Assembly: GCF_007970185.1 (NCBI RefSeq)
Contig: NZ_CP042431.1
Coordinates: 5,766,001 to 5,830,000 of the forward strand
Direction: 5' to 3'
Origin: Pseudobacter ginsenosidimutans
Lineage (GTDB): Bacteria > Bacteroidota > Bacteroidia > Chitinophagales > Chitinophagaceae
Length of the DNA: 64,000 nucleotides
Made by a program: the position numbers and the translations under genes. This document shows positions 25,828 to 35,972 of the stretch, in pieces. Every line of letters begins with the position of its first letter. The first letter of the stretch is position 1. The notes beneath the pieces are model-generated. The model was given only the letters and a program-made list of their open reading frames with translations. It was not told the origin of the DNA and made no database searches.

Positions 25828-26658
25828 TTATCCTGCTGACTGCATAAAAGATACAAATTTGTCTTTCAGTTGTTTTACGGCCTCTGCATCATTGCTGAAT
25901 ACCGTGATATAGCCGCCCTGGAAAGGCTCCGTTTTCACACCGGGAATATTCATCTTCCGGCTATGAAACACCACCATCAGCTCATTCCCCCTGAATACAG
26001 GCCAGAAGCGGGGTGCAGCGGTTGGGTCCAGGATCTCGCTCTCATAGAAAACAAATCCTTTGTACCCTTCGATCAAACCATTGAAGTCGTTGAATTTATA
26101 GTTTTCCAGAAAAGATTTTACATCGCTGAGCGTAAGGGCGGTTTTGTTTTTCGCCAGTTCCGTAAAAGCGTTTTCGGGAATAGTGGAAGGCCGGATATTA
26201 CTTACTGATGTGAAGCCATTCAGCACTCCGCGCTTTTTATTGTTGATGGTAAAGGTTTCATAAAGATGAACATCCTCCAACGCTTTTCCGATGGCTTTAC
26301 TATCACGGTAGATAGTACTTCCACGTTTCACTATTTTCTGATCATCGCTGTCCAGATCGATCCATACGCCGATCTCAACCCAGCCTTTCTCCGGCTCACG
26401 GGCTGTAACAGCCACATTGTTTTCTATGCTGAACAATGTTTTTCCATTTACTGCATTACGGATATTGGCAGGTCCATCTATCCGTTCACTGAGAACAGGC
26501 CCGTCGAAATCAACCTGAGCAGCAGTATTCGTATCCGGAGCAGGGATTGTTACCGCCGGACTGTCCACTTTCTTTTCTGAACTTACCTTTGCCGGCTCAT
26601 CCTGGCAGGCAGCAAACATCAACAAACAGAGGGGGATACAGATACGTTTCATAGTCAT
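25828..26658 (-). CDS. Lipoprotein with SH3-like segment, unrecognised family
   Basis: The 276-residue lipoprotein has a lipobox (LLMFAACQ, Cys about 19) and a Ser/Pro/Thr-rich linker. Residues about 55-100 resemble a bacterial SH3 domain: GPANIRNAVNGKTLFSIENNVAVTAREPEKGWVEI. The middle (about 110-165) follows with IVKRGSTIYRDSKAIGKALED. The C-terminal domain (about 165-276) is helix-then-beta (LTLSDVKSFLENYKF; PVFRGNELMVVFHSRKMN) and I do not recognise it. It stands alone between a terminator and the divergent histidine-kinase gene. An envelope ligand- or peptidoglycan-binding role is possible but unproven. Confidence 0.7.
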   Translation of the reverse strand: MTMKRICIPLCLLMFAACQDEPAKVSSEKKVDSPAVTIPAPDTNTAAQVDFDGPVLSERIDGPANIRNAVNGKTLFSIENNVAVTAREPEKGWVEIGVWIDLDSDDQKIVKRGSTIYRDSKAIGKALEDVHLYETFTINNKKRGVLNGFTSVSNIRPSTIPENAFTELAKNKTALTLSDVKSFLENYKFNDFNGLIEGYKGFVFYESEILDPTAAPRFWPVFRGNELMVVFHSRKMNIPGVKTEPFQGGYITVFSNDAEAVKQLKDKFVSFMQSAG

Positions 26659-26862
26659 TCATTAAGGTGTTTTCGTTACGTGGATTTCAAGATAGGCATG
26701 TATTTGCAAACATTCAAGAAATTCCGTGGCTGTCCAAACAACAGGAAATAAGCTCCTGACATCACATATAAGCCTCCCGATGGTAATCCGCGGACCCGGA
26801 CAGCCGGATAGGTTTTGAACGAAGCTTTTTTTATTTTCACTGTTCAAACTCTTCGCAGCAAA

Positions 26863-28887
26863 ATGGTAACCGCTTTCAGAAACCAAAAGATCTCATTTTT
26901 CATTTTTTCTCTTTTTATTTCATTGGCTTCCTTTTCACAAACGGTACAGGATATACACAACAAATACCGTCCACAACTGGATACCGTGCGTAACGACAGT
27001 GCCCGTATCAAAAAATGGGTATGGTATGTGTATGAAATGATGGAAGTGAATGTAGACAGTTCCGTTCCTGTTCTCGAACGGGCCGAAGCAGAAAGCAGAC
27101 GCCTCAATTCCCATTACGGTATCGGTAAAACCATTTCCTATCGCGGACAGGTGGCCATTGCAAAGAATGATATCCAAACCGCGCTCGACCGCTATATCAC
27201 TGCCATTCCGTTTTTCGAAGCCATTGGCGACAACCTGGAACTTGGTTATCAGTACAACAATATCGGTATCTGTTTCTACTACCAGGGTATGATAGAACAG
27301 GCAGCAGAGAATTTCCTGAAAGCAGCCACTCACCTGGAAAAAACGAAGGACACATCCACGCTGAGCGTAGTGTACAATGGCCTCGCCGTTACACTGGAGA
27401 GACTGAAGCAATTCCAGAAAGCCATCACCTGGTATGGAAAAGCAGAACAGATCTCCATTGCACAAAAAGACACAATCAACCTGATAAGCGTTCTCGTGAA
27501 CAGGAGTATGGTGTATGGAGAGCTGGACAAATGGGACAGTGCCTTCAGTGAACTTCACCTGGCATTGGCCATGAGTAATAAGATAAGAGGCAATCCCCGC
27601 AAAGCCACGATACTGCTGAACCTGGGGATCACACATTCCTTTACCCGGAATTTCGATTCCTCTCAATATTATTTCCGGCTGGCCGAGCCGCTGCTTATCA
27701 ATTCCCATGACGCCAACGACCTGGCATCACTTTACCGGGGCATGGCCAAAGATGCCATTTTCACCAAATCGTATGCGCTTGCACGTGATAAATCCTTATT
27801 GTCCATCCGTTATGCCGAAGAACTGGGAGATCCCGACGCTGCAGGAACTGCCTATGGCATCCTCTCTGAAGCCTATGAAGGACTGGGCCTTTACAAACAA
27901 AGCCTTGAAGCCTACAAAAAAAGAACAGAACTGGCAGACAGTGTGCTCAATCAGAAGAACACAAGTCAGGTGAACACCCTTGAAACAAAATACAGAACTG
28001 CACAAAAGGAAAAAGAGATTACTGAAAAAAAGCTGGCGCTGGAAAAACAGAAGGTGGCGCTGCGAAAAAAAGATTTCTTCCTGCTGATCAGCAGCTGTGT
28101 GCTGGTATTGCTGGTCAGTGCAGCATTTTACGTTTGGCGTTATTTAAGGCAAAAACAGAATTTACAACAGCAGCAACTGAGCATGCTTCAGAAAGAATAT
28201 GAATTGCAGGCCACGCAGGCAATGATGGAGGGAGAGGAGAAGGAGCGTGCACGTATTGCCCGCAATCTTCATGATGGCGCTGGTAGTTTGCTTTCAGCGG
28301 CCAGGCTTTATATTGGATCGCTCGGCAAACTGCTGCATGCCCTTCCTGAAATTCCGGCCTACAGGGATACCGTGTCATTACTGGAAGATGCCAGTGCAGA
28401 GATCCGCGAAACCGCGCATAACCTCATGCCCAGGATATTGCATGAAGAAGGACTGAACGCTGCGGTGGAAGCCTTCTGCAGCAAATTCAACAAGCAGGGG
28501 CAATTGACTGTCGCCTTCCAGAGTTACGGCGAAGCGATACGTTTCAACCGCCACTTCGAGCTGATGGTTTACCGCACTATCCAGGAATTGATCAATAATA
28601 GTGTGAAGCATGCAGACGCTTCGGAGATCATTGTGCAATTGTCTTTCGATAAAGATCTTTTCAGCCTCACCGTGGAAGATGATGGCAAGGGTTTCAATAT
28701 CGATATCATTTCCAAAACAAACGGTATGGGCATCAGTAATCTCCAGGAACGCATGCAGGCATTCAATGGGAATACAGATATCCAGAGCAGCGGAGAAGGC
28801 ACTGTGGTGTACATTTCCTTTGAGCTCAACCCCATGCTGCGAGAAAGAAATGAAAGTGTAGCGGCAGGATTGGCAAGCACTAAATGA
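26863..28887 (+). CDS. TPR-containing sensor histidine kinase (HisKA_3/LytS-NarX type)
   Basis: I chose the start at 26863 (MVTAFRNQKISFFIFSLFISLASFSQ), giving a signal peptide. The periplasmic part (about 25-385) is a TPR array (YQYNNIGICFYYQGMIEQAAENFLKAATHL and similar). A coiled coil (KEKEITEKKLALEKQKVALRKK) and one membrane helix (FFLLISSCVLVLLVSAAFYVW) follow. The cytoplasmic dimerisation/phosphoacceptor motif is ERARIARNLHDGAGSLL with the phospho-His. It is followed by an HATPase_c domain with the N box QELINNSVKHA and the G1 box VEDDGKGF. The usual partner is a NarL/LuxR-type response regulator, and none is next to it, so the kinase is an orphan here. It is convergent with, and overlaps by 8 bp, the AraC regulator. 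Confidence 0.9.
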   Translation: MVTAFRNQKISFFIFSLFISLASFSQTVQDIHNKYRPQLDTVRNDSARIKKWVWYVYEMMEVNVDSSVPVLERAEAESRRLNSHYGIGKTISYRGQVAIAKNDIQTALDRYITAIPFFEAIGDNLELGYQYNNIGICFYYQGMIEQAAENFLKAATHLEKTKDTSTLSVVYNGLAVTLERLKQFQKAITWYGKAEQISIAQKDTINLISVLVNRSMVYGELDKWDSAFSELHLALAMSNKIRGNPRKATILLNLGITHSFTRNFDSSQYYFRLAEPLLINSHDANDLASLYRGMAKDAIFTKSYALARDKSLLSIRYAEELGDPDAAGTAYGILSEAYEGLGLYKQSLEAYKKRTELADSVLNQKNTSQVNTLETKYRTAQKEKEITEKKLALEKQKVALRKKDFFLLISSCVLVLLVSAAFYVWRYLRQKQNLQQQQLSMLQKEYELQATQAMMEGEEKERARIARNLHDGAGSLLSAARLYIGSLGKLLHALPEIPAYRDTVSLLEDASAEIRETAHNLMPRILHEEGLNAAVEAFCSKFNKQGQLTVAFQSYGEAIRFNRHFELMVYRTIQELINNSVKHADASEIIVQLSFDKDLFSLTVEDDGKGFNIDIISKTNGMGISNLQERMQAFNGNTDIQSSGEGTVVYISFELNPMLRERNESVAAGLASTK

Positions 28888-29773
28888 AGATCCTTCTACC
28901 CGAAAAACTTTCACGGAACTCCTTTGGAGTGCAACCTTTCTTCTTCCTGAAGATGCGGTTGAAATTGCTCATATTGTTGAAGCCGCAACGGTATGCGATC
29001 TCGGAAACAGAATGCGTGGTATCTATCAGCATGCGCGATGCATGTCCCAGGCGGATCTCCGTGAGACTGTCTATGAAAGTATTGCCCGTACGTTGTTTGA
29101 AGAAACGGCTGAAACTCACTTCAGACATATTCGCCAGCCTGGCCACATCCGCCAGTGTGATCACATTCTGAAAATGCTGGTTCATGTATTCGAATGTACT
29201 TTCGATACGACGGCTATTGTAGGTATATTTTTCAGTATTGTTGAATGTGGCATCTGAAAGGAAACGTTGATTGCGGCTGATGCTGAGATCATGCAAAATG
29301 CTCATCAGTTCCAGCACAGAATCAAAACCATGCTGCTGGTTCAGTTCCATGATCCGCGGTGCAAGCTGCAATGCGGTATCCCTGCTGAACAATATTCCGC
29401 GAACCGATTTCTCGAACATCGTTCTGATAAAACTCAGTTGATTGCGACGCAGGAATTTTTCATCAAACAGGTCGCGGTGAAACTGTATGGTCACTTCTTC
29501 TATCGCCTTACTGTTACACTTATGCGTAAACCACGCATGCTGCAGATTAGGCCCTACCAGTACCAGTTCTACATCATCGATCTCCTCCATATGATCTCCG
29601 ATCACACGTTGCGACTGCTTTGCATTCCGGATAAAATTCAGTTCGAATTCTTCATGACTGTGAAGAGGAAAATCGAATCCGGTCTTCACGCGTGAGAACA
29701 GCGTAAAGCAATCGTGCTGTGTTAACGGCGTGATCTCACGTAGGATGGCTTTTCGGTTGGTGGCGGTCTGCAT
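28880..29773 (-). CDS. AraC-family transcriptional regulator
   Basis: This 297-residue protein has an N-terminal cupin-like sensing domain (about 25-130: FDFPLHSHEEFELNFIRNAKQSQRVIGDHMEEIDDVELVLVGPNLQHAW). Its C-terminal double helix-turn-helix is at about 190-290: ITLADVARLANMSEVSFSRFFKQRTGNTFIDSLTEIRLGHASRMLIDTTHSVSEIAYRCGFNNMSNFNRIFRKKKGCTPKEFR. It diverges from the SusC/SusD/GH130 operon at 30001 and most likely activates it in response to a sugar bound in the cupin. That regulatory link is inferred from position. The 3' end overlaps the histidine-kinase gene by 8 bp. Confidence 0.92.
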   Translation of the reverse strand: MQTATNRKAILREITPLTQHDCFTLFSRVKTGFDFPLHSHEEFELNFIRNAKQSQRVIGDHMEEIDDVELVLVGPNLQHAWFTHKCNSKAIEEVTIQFHRDLFDEKFLRRNQLSFIRTMFEKSVRGILFSRDTALQLAPRIMELNQQHGFDSVLELMSILHDLSISRNQRFLSDATFNNTEKYTYNSRRIESTFEYMNQHFQNVITLADVARLANMSEVSFSRFFKQRTGNTFIDSLTEIRLGHASRMLIDTTHSVSEIAYRCGFNNMSNFNRIFRKKKGCTPKEFRESFSGRRIFI

Positions 29774-29973
29774 ACAGATTCAGCATGATTTGCAGGTAAA
29801 TTTATACAAAGAAAAGTAAATAAAATACCACAAATTAAATCGGTTGCATTTTTTGCATCAAAATCAATATGGTCAATGCTTTCAAGGCATACAGAACATA
29901 TCGGCGGTGGGAACATCTTTAAAAAGTATGGACAAAAGATAAAAACGTACTACTTATTCATCAATGGGTAGGA

Positions 29974-29981
29974 TAAATTTG
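29974..29981 (+). promoter_or_regulatory. Bacteroidota -7 promoter element of the SusC/GH130 operon
   Basis: TAAATTTG is an exact match to the TAnnTTTG -7 consensus and lies 19 bp before the ATG at 30001. No clear TTTG -33 element is present at the usual spacing, which suits an activator-dependent promoter under the divergent AraC regulator. Confidence 0.4.
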
Positions 29982-30000
29982 TTTCAAACAATCTTGCTGT

Positions 30001-33000
30001 ATGAGAAAGCATTTTTACCCAAGGGTGCTCCTGACCCTGCTATGCCTGGGCTTTTTATTGCCATCCTTTGCCCAGGTACGCACCATCACCGGAACGGTAA
30101 AGGATGAAAAGGGAGGCCCGCTTGCAGGCGCTACCATCAGATCGGTGGAAACTCCCTCCACCATTACTACTTCAGATGCCCGGGGCAACTTCACCTTACG
30201 TATAACCGAAAAAGACAAAAAGATCGAGGTCTCCTATGTTGGCCTGGATCCCGAAACAATTCCCATCAGATCAGAGAGCAATTATGATGTTACGCTGAAA
30301 GGCGGACAGAGCATGAACGATGTGATAGTGGTGGGGTACGGTACCATGCGCCGACGCGATGTAACAGGTGCAGTCACCAGTATCAAGGGAGCAGACATTT
30401 CCAAAGCAGCGCCCACCGATATGGTATCGGCCCTCCAGGGCCGCGCAGCCGGCGTGGTGGTGAGCACAAACGATGGCGCTCCCGGTGCCGGACTGGCCAT
30501 CCAGGTACGCGGAACCAACTCTTTCCTCAGCGGCACATCGCCACTCTACGTGATCGATGGCATCCCTTACGGGACCAGCAACAGCGGCAATACGCCCAGC
30601 TCAGACGGAGGCAACAGCAAACAGTCCATCAACTCACTTGGATTCCTCAACCCTTCGGATATCGAGTCCATCGAAATATTGAAAGATGCATCCGCCACCG
30701 CTATCTACGGTTCCCGCGGCGCCAATGGTGTGATCCTCATCACCACAAAAAAAGGAAAAAGGGGAATGGATAAAGTGGAACTGAATTCCAATATGAGCGT
30801 GAATAGTGTGATCAAAAAGATAGATGTACTGGATGCTCATGAATACGCCCTCATGCAGAACGAAGCCTACCGCAACGCCAATTACTACGACGGTACTTCA
30901 ATGGATATACCTTACGACGGCAGCATGAAATTTGATGTACGCTCCGGAAAATATTTCAAATCGAAAACACCCGAAGAATACATTGGCCACAATAACGACT
31001 GGCAGGATATCCTCTTCCGCAACGCCCTCACGCAAAATCATACCCTCACTATTTCAGGTGGTGGCGATGCAGGCAATCACCTGCTCAGTTTCAACTACGT
31101 GAACCAGCAGGGCGTGATCGTGGGATCGAAGTACCAGCGGTATGGTATACGCGCTAACCTGAACCGCAACCTGAAGAACTGGCTGGTTGTGGGCACCAAC
31201 CTCGTATACGGACAGGAGATCAACAATATGGTAAAGACCAATACCACAGACAATGCGCATGCGGAAGGCGTTACCAGGAGCGCGCTCACTTACAACCCAA
31301 CACAGGGCTTGTACGATACGCTCAGCGCCGGATTCTCACAGTCTGATCTCATTACCAATCCATACATCTACGCCACCACTTTGAAAGATGAAGTGAAGGC
31401 AATCACCTTTAACAGCTCCACCTACCTGGAAGCCACGCTGCTCAAGGGCCTCAGGTTCCGCCAGAATTTCGGTTACAATATTTACAATGCACGCCGCGAA
31501 AACTATATCCCGCGCACCGTGCACGAGGGAAGGGACAAAAATGGAATTGCCTTTGTGGCTTCCAATGAGTGGAACTCCCTGGTACTGGAAAGCATCATGA
31601 GCTACCTGGGAAGTGTGGGCGATCATACTTTCAATGCTACTGCAGGTTTCGTGTATGAGAAAAGCAATTTCCAGTACGTCAACAACCGCGCTACCAATTT
31701 CATCAACGATCTCCTGCAGAACTATAACCTGAAAGCAGCGCAGAACCCCGATCCGCCCGTCACCGGCAGGGGAGCGCAGGCGCTCGCCTCCGTACTCGGC
31801 AGACTGAACTACAACTACAAGAACCGTTACCTCGTCACCGTTTCCTGGCGTGCAGATGGTTCCAGCAAATTTGCCAGGAACAACAAATGGGCTTATTTCC
31901 CATCAGCTGCACTGGGCTGGAACCTCAAACAGGAACCGTTCATGAAACAGTTCGGCTTCATCAGTGAATTCAAATTCCGCCTTGGCTATGGCAAAACCGG
32001 TAACCAGGCCATCGGACCCTATCAGTCGCTCGACAGGCTCGCACCCTACAACTATAGCTTCAATGGCGCACTGTCATCAGGCTTCGCGGAAGACGTGAAT
32101 GCCGGACCGGGCAACGATGATCTCAGGTGGGAACCAACCGAACAATACAATGCCGGTATCGATGCGGCCTTCCTCAACAACCGCATCACTTTCACGGCCG
32201 ACTTCTATCATAAGGAAACCACCGACCTCTTACAGTTCCTCACCATTCCCGGCAGCAATGGTTTCACCAGGAAACTCGTGAACTCCGGAAGTGTCAGGAA
32301 CAAAGGTTTTGAATTCGCCATCAACACCATTCCAGTTTCCAATAGTTTGTTCAGCTGGTCAATCGGAGGAAATATCTCTTTCAACCGAAACAAGATCCTG
32401 AGCCTTGGCGATGACTCCAAAGAACAGTTTGCCGCATCGCTCGATTACCGCGCGCAGAATGCGCCATTCATCCAACGCGTGGGACTTCCCATCGGCGCGC
32501 TTTACAGCTGGGTGGAAGATGGCATCTACCGCAATGAGGCAGAAGTAAGGGCCGATCCTGTGAAAGCTGGTCTGACAGATCCTTTCATCAGGAAGAACAT
32601 TGGAGAGATCCGTTATGTGGATCTCAACAAAGATGGAATAATAGATGATAAGGACAGGACCATCATCGGAGATGTGAATCCCAAATTCACTTATGGCATC
32701 ACCACCAATTTCAACTACAAACGTTTTGACCTGAACATTTTTGTGAATGGCCGTCAGGGCGGCAATATCGTGAACATGAACTACCGTCTCTTCAACGATG
32801 TAGGCAGCTACAACAACGTCACACAGGAAGCCTGGGACAATCGCTGGACGCCAGAGAACTGGGAACACGCTACCTATCCGAAAGCATGGAAAACGGAAGG
32901 CCGGCCCATGTACATCACCAAACGTTTCCTGGAGGACGGCAGTTTCATCCGCCTGCGCAATGTGGTGCTGGGTTACAATGTGCCATTGAGCAGCACCAGG

Positions 33001-33177
33001 ATACTGGAAAGACTACGTATATACATCAGCGGTACCAACCTGCTCACCATTTCCAATTACAAGGGATTTGATCCGGATATCAATGGCTTTGGCGAGGATC
33101 CCGCACTCCGCGGTGTTGACCTCAGCGCCTATCCCAATTCAAAGACCTTCAATTTCGGTATTCAGGCATCATTCTAA
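30001..33177 (+). CDS. SusC/RagA TonB-dependent receptor
   Basis: This 1,058-residue receptor has a signal peptide (MRKHFYPRVLLTLLCLGFLLPSFAQ). A carboxypeptidase-D-like domain follows at about 28-100 (ITGTVKDEKGGPLAGATIRSVETPS), then a TonB box-like NDVIVVGYGTMRRRDVTG. The plug reads SALQGRAAGVVVSTNDGAPGAGLAIQVRGTNSF and PLYVIDGIPYG, with SIEILKDASATAIYGSRGANGVILITTK. A long barrel ends SKTFNFGIQASF. There is no STN domain, so control is not by sigma/FecR but probably by the divergent AraC regulator. It imports an oligosaccharide with the SusD 27 bp downstream. The GH130 gene in the operon suggests beta-mannosyl-glucose-containing glycans. Confidence 0.95.
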   Translation: MRKHFYPRVLLTLLCLGFLLPSFAQVRTITGTVKDEKGGPLAGATIRSVETPSTITTSDARGNFTLRITEKDKKIEVSYVGLDPETIPIRSESNYDVTLKGGQSMNDVIVVGYGTMRRRDVTGAVTSIKGADISKAAPTDMVSALQGRAAGVVVSTNDGAPGAGLAIQVRGTNSFLSGTSPLYVIDGIPYGTSNSGNTPSSDGGNSKQSINSLGFLNPSDIESIEILKDASATAIYGSRGANGVILITTKKGKRGMDKVELNSNMSVNSVIKKIDVLDAHEYALMQNEAYRNANYYDGTSMDIPYDGSMKFDVRSGKYFKSKTPEEYIGHNNDWQDILFRNALTQNHTLTISGGGDAGNHLLSFNYVNQQGVIVGSKYQRYGIRANLNRNLKNWLVVGTNLVYGQEINNMVKTNTTDNAHAEGVTRSALTYNPTQGLYDTLSAGFSQSDLITNPYIYATTLKDEVKAITFNSSTYLEATLLKGLRFRQNFGYNIYNARRENYIPRTVHEGRDKNGIAFVASNEWNSLVLESIMSYLGSVGDHTFNATAGFVYEKSNFQYVNNRATNFINDLLQNYNLKAAQNPDPPVTGRGAQALASVLGRLNYNYKNRYLVTVSWRADGSSKFARNNKWAYFPSAALGWNLKQEPFMKQFGFISEFKFRLGYGKTGNQAIGPYQSLDRLAPYNYSFNGALSSGFAEDVNAGPGNDDLRWEPTEQYNAGIDAAFLNNRITFTADFYHKETTDLLQFLTIPGSNGFTRKLVNSGSVRNKGFEFAINTIPVSNSLFSWSIGGNISFNRNKILSLGDDSKEQFAASLDYRAQNAPFIQRVGLPIGALYSWVEDGIYRNEAEVRADPVKAGLTDPFIRKNIGEIRYVDLNKDGIIDDKDRTIIGDVNPKFTYGITTNFNYKRFDLNIFVNGRQGGNIVNMNYRLFNDVGSYNNVTQEAWDNRWTPENWEHATYPKAWKTEGRPMYITKRFLEDGSFIRLRNVVLGYNVPLSSTRILERLRIYISGTNLLTISNYKGFDPDINGFGEDPALRGVDLSAYPNSKTFNFGIQASF

Positions 33178-33204
33178 TTCCTGTTCATTTCAAAATAAAC
33201 CGGT

Positions 33205-34815
33205 ATGAAAAAACTGATCACGATACAGGCTTTTATGATGGCAGGGATCTTGCTCATATCATCCTGCAAAAAAGCGCTGGACGAAAAAGTATACGATTTC
33301 GTTTCTCCCAATAATTTCTATAAAACAGAAGCCGATGCCATTGCAGCGGGCAACGGTGTATACAATATGCTGCTCTCTTTCGGATTCTATAAGCAGAACC
33401 TGTGGACGGTTGATATGGATGCCGACCATTCCTCAGGTCCAACCTGGTTCATGGGAAGCATGGGCGCGGGCAACCCGCAGGACTACTGGGGTACGCCCAA
33501 TATCTGGAACGATCATTACGTGATGATCGCCAGAGCCAATTCTGTTTTGCAGAATGTAGAACCCATGAATATCAGTGAAGCCGTGAAGAACCGGACACTC
33601 GGTGAAGCCTATTTCTTCCGGGCCTTCTCTTATTTCGATCTCGTGCGTTTGTATGGCGGCGTGCCCATCAAACTGATCACTGTTTCCGCAGGCGGCGATC
33701 TCTTTACGCCACGCTCAACCGTGATGGAAACATACCAGCAGATCATTTCAGATCTCAAACAGGCGCAGGCCCTGCTGTATCCCAGTGGTGATCAGCGAAC
33801 CGGCGAACCCGGCCGCATCACCAAAGAAACTGCAGCAGCTTATCTCGCCAAAGTTTACCTCACCATCGCATCCGGTTCACTGGCCAGCGGCAACATAACA
33901 GTGAACACAGGAAAGCCTACAGAGTGGGGCGCTTACACTTTTGCCAAAACAGTTGTGGCCGGTCTCGAAGGTGTGAACAGCCAGCTCTATTTCGATTCTG
34001 CGCGCATCAAATGCGAGGAAGTGTTGAATACAGGCAAGTTTGAGCTCTATCCCGATTTCATGGATGTATGGAAGATACCCAACCGCAACAAAGGAGAGAA
34101 TATGCTGATGGCAAATGCACGCGCAGGCGGCCTTTCTACCGACGACCTCTGGGGATATTTCTGCGCGGCTCGCCCGGACGGCTCCAACCAGGGCTGGGTA
34201 TGGGCCACCAAAGGCGTGTACAAAAACTATGAAAAGGCCGATCATCGCGCACTCTACGGCATCAGCCACCAGTGGACAGTTTTCGGCACCAGTTTCTATT
34301 TCCCCGAAGAAGACACCGAATACCAGTCCGATGGCTCCAAAACCTATATCTGGAACAAGGATTACGACAGGGCCTATATCACCAAATACGCAGATGTCAG
34401 CGTGAAAGCCTTCCAGGATAATGATATGCCTTTCCCGATCCTTCGTTCCTCAGATGTATTCCTGATGCATGCAGAAGCAGTGAACGAACTGAACACTACA
34501 CCACCCACAGCTGCTTTCACATCTTTGAATAAAGTAAGAACGAGAAGCCGCGCTACCGAAGCGCCCGCCAGTCTCAACAAGGAACAGTTCCGCTCATTTG
34601 TGCTGGAAGAAAGAGGAAGGGAATTATTGTTCGAGAACAACCGCCGTTTCGATCTCGTTCGGTGGGGTATTTATTTGCAGGTGATGAACAAGATGAGTGT
34701 AGACCAGTTCGATATCGTGAAAGCGAGGAATCCCAGGAACCTGCTGCTGCCCATTCCACTCACAGAGATCAACAGCAACAAAGGGCTGGAAGGCAAAAAC
34801 AATCCCGGCTGGTAA
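33205..34815 (+). CDS. SusD/RagB-family glycan-binding lipoprotein
   Basis: The 536-residue lipoprotein has a lipobox (LLISSCKKALDEK, Cys about 21) and the RagB/SusD fold. Recognisable segments are DFVSPNNFYKTEADAIAAGNGVYNML, NRTLGEAYFFRAFSYFDLVRLYGGVPI, ITKETAAAYLAKVYLTIASG, and the C-terminal PILRSSDVFLMHAEAVNELN, RGRELLFENNRRFDLVRWG and NLLLPIPLTEINSN. Aromatic residues at about 60-100 (W-rich: NLWTVDMDADHSSGPTWFMGS) could line the glycan site. It caps the adjacent SusC at the cell surface. The length is normal for the family and the frame intact. Confidence 0.95.
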   Translation: MKKLITIQAFMMAGILLISSCKKALDEKVYDFVSPNNFYKTEADAIAAGNGVYNMLLSFGFYKQNLWTVDMDADHSSGPTWFMGSMGAGNPQDYWGTPNIWNDHYVMIARANSVLQNVEPMNISEAVKNRTLGEAYFFRAFSYFDLVRLYGGVPIKLITVSAGGDLFTPRSTVMETYQQIISDLKQAQALLYPSGDQRTGEPGRITKETAAAYLAKVYLTIASGSLASGNITVNTGKPTEWGAYTFAKTVVAGLEGVNSQLYFDSARIKCEEVLNTGKFELYPDFMDVWKIPNRNKGENMLMANARAGGLSTDDLWGYFCAARPDGSNQGWVWATKGVYKNYEKADHRALYGISHQWTVFGTSFYFPEEDTEYQSDGSKTYIWNKDYDRAYITKYADVSVKAFQDNDMPFPILRSSDVFLMHAEAVNELNTTPPTAAFTSLNKVRTRSRATEAPASLNKEQFRSFVLEERGRELLFENNRRFDLVRWGIYLQVMNKMSVDQFDIVKARNPRNLLLPIPLTEINSNKGLEGKNNPGW

Positions 34816-34839
34816 AACATCATATCAAAATCTGCAAGA

Positions 34840-35964
34840 ATGAAAAAGTCAATTATATTTTTCCTGTTTTTCGCTTTGCTGGCCGGCTTTGCGGGCTGCA
34901 GCAAGAACGATGATCCGCCACCCGGCGCACCAAAGATCACACGCGTAACCACCACTATCGACAGAACCACAGCGCTCACCAATGGCGAGCTCAACCAATG
35001 GCTGCTCATCTTCGGCGAGAATTTATCCGGTACACAAAAAGTGGAATTCAATGACCTGGTGGCTGAATACAGCAATATCTATTCGAACGATACGCTTATC
35101 TCCGTACAGATACCGCGCAAACTGCCGGGCAATACCAGCAACAAACTGGTGGTAACTACCAGTCATGGTTCAGCGAGTTTTGATTTTCCTATCGAGATCC
35201 CGCAACTGAGCAATAACGGCTTCGAATTCGATTATCCTGCCATTGGTTCAGAACTGGTGATCAACGGAGATAATTTCGATCTCTACGGTTTCACCAAAGA
35301 AGGCACCACCGTTACTTTCACAGGAGGCGTTACGGCATCACTTACTGAAGCCACCGCCACAACCTTGAAAATGCTGGTGCCTGCAGGGGCTCAGGCTGGA
35401 GCACTTACCGTGAAAGGATCAGCACCGCTGAGTTCCACTTTCACCACCAAAGCCTGGTATCTCGATAACAGGAATATATTACTGAGCATGGATCCGTTCA
35501 CAGGATGGAATGGCGCAGCATTCATTTCCAATGGCCCCAATCCCACGACATTTGCCGGACAGAAATATTTCAAGATCACCAAGACCTTCGGCGGAGGCTG
35601 GGCCTGGGACCCCTTCATGAGCAACAGGATCCCTGTTCCTGCCGAACTGGTGAACAATCAGAATAACTTCAACAAATACACGCTCAAATTTGAAGTGTTT
35701 GCAGCTGCAGGAAGCGCAGGCATCCCTTCGCCCATCAATATCGTTTTCCAGGACCCTGGTTATAAGGAAACATGGTTCGATCCAAGTGGCAGAGGACAAT
35801 ACCCTTTCACCACCAACGGCAAATGGATGACCATGAGTTGTCCGATGACAAATTTTGCAGGACATAATTTTCCCGCAACGCCCATACTGGAGATCATGTT
35901 GAGGGGAGAGAATGCCGCCAATTCCGATTTCGCCATCACCAATTTCAGAATAGTACCCCAATAG
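34840..35964 (+). CDS. Surface glycan-binding protein with IPT/TIG-like domains
   Basis: This 374-residue lipoprotein (LAGFAGCSKNDD, Cys about 20) follows SusD by 24 bp. Two IPT/Ig-like modules (about 28-125 and 126-210) are visible from PKITRVTTTIDRTTALTNGELNQWLLIFGENLSGTQKVEFND and GSELVINGDNFDLYGFTKEGTTVTFTGG. The C-terminal domain (about 215-374) is beta-rich with aromatic clusters (WYLDNRNILLSMDPFTGWNGAAF; FGGGWAWDPFMSNRIPVP). It resembles the SGBP-B type binding domain of Bacteroidota xyloglucan/mannan loci. It would help hold polysaccharide at the surface for the SusCD pair. The exact ligand is unknown. Confidence 0.82.
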   Translation: MKKSIIFFLFFALLAGFAGCSKNDDPPPGAPKITRVTTTIDRTTALTNGELNQWLLIFGENLSGTQKVEFNDLVAEYSNIYSNDTLISVQIPRKLPGNTSNKLVVTTSHGSASFDFPIEIPQLSNNGFEFDYPAIGSELVINGDNFDLYGFTKEGTTVTFTGGVTASLTEATATTLKMLVPAGAQAGALTVKGSAPLSSTFTTKAWYLDNRNILLSMDPFTGWNGAAFISNGPNPTTFAGQKYFKITKTFGGGWAWDPFMSNRIPVPAELVNNQNNFNKYTLKFEVFAAAGSAGIPSPINIVFQDPGYKETWFDPSGRGQYPFTTNGKWMTMSCPMTNFAGHNFPATPILEIMLRGENAANSDFAITNFRIVPQ

Positions 35965-35972
35965 CAACGCGA

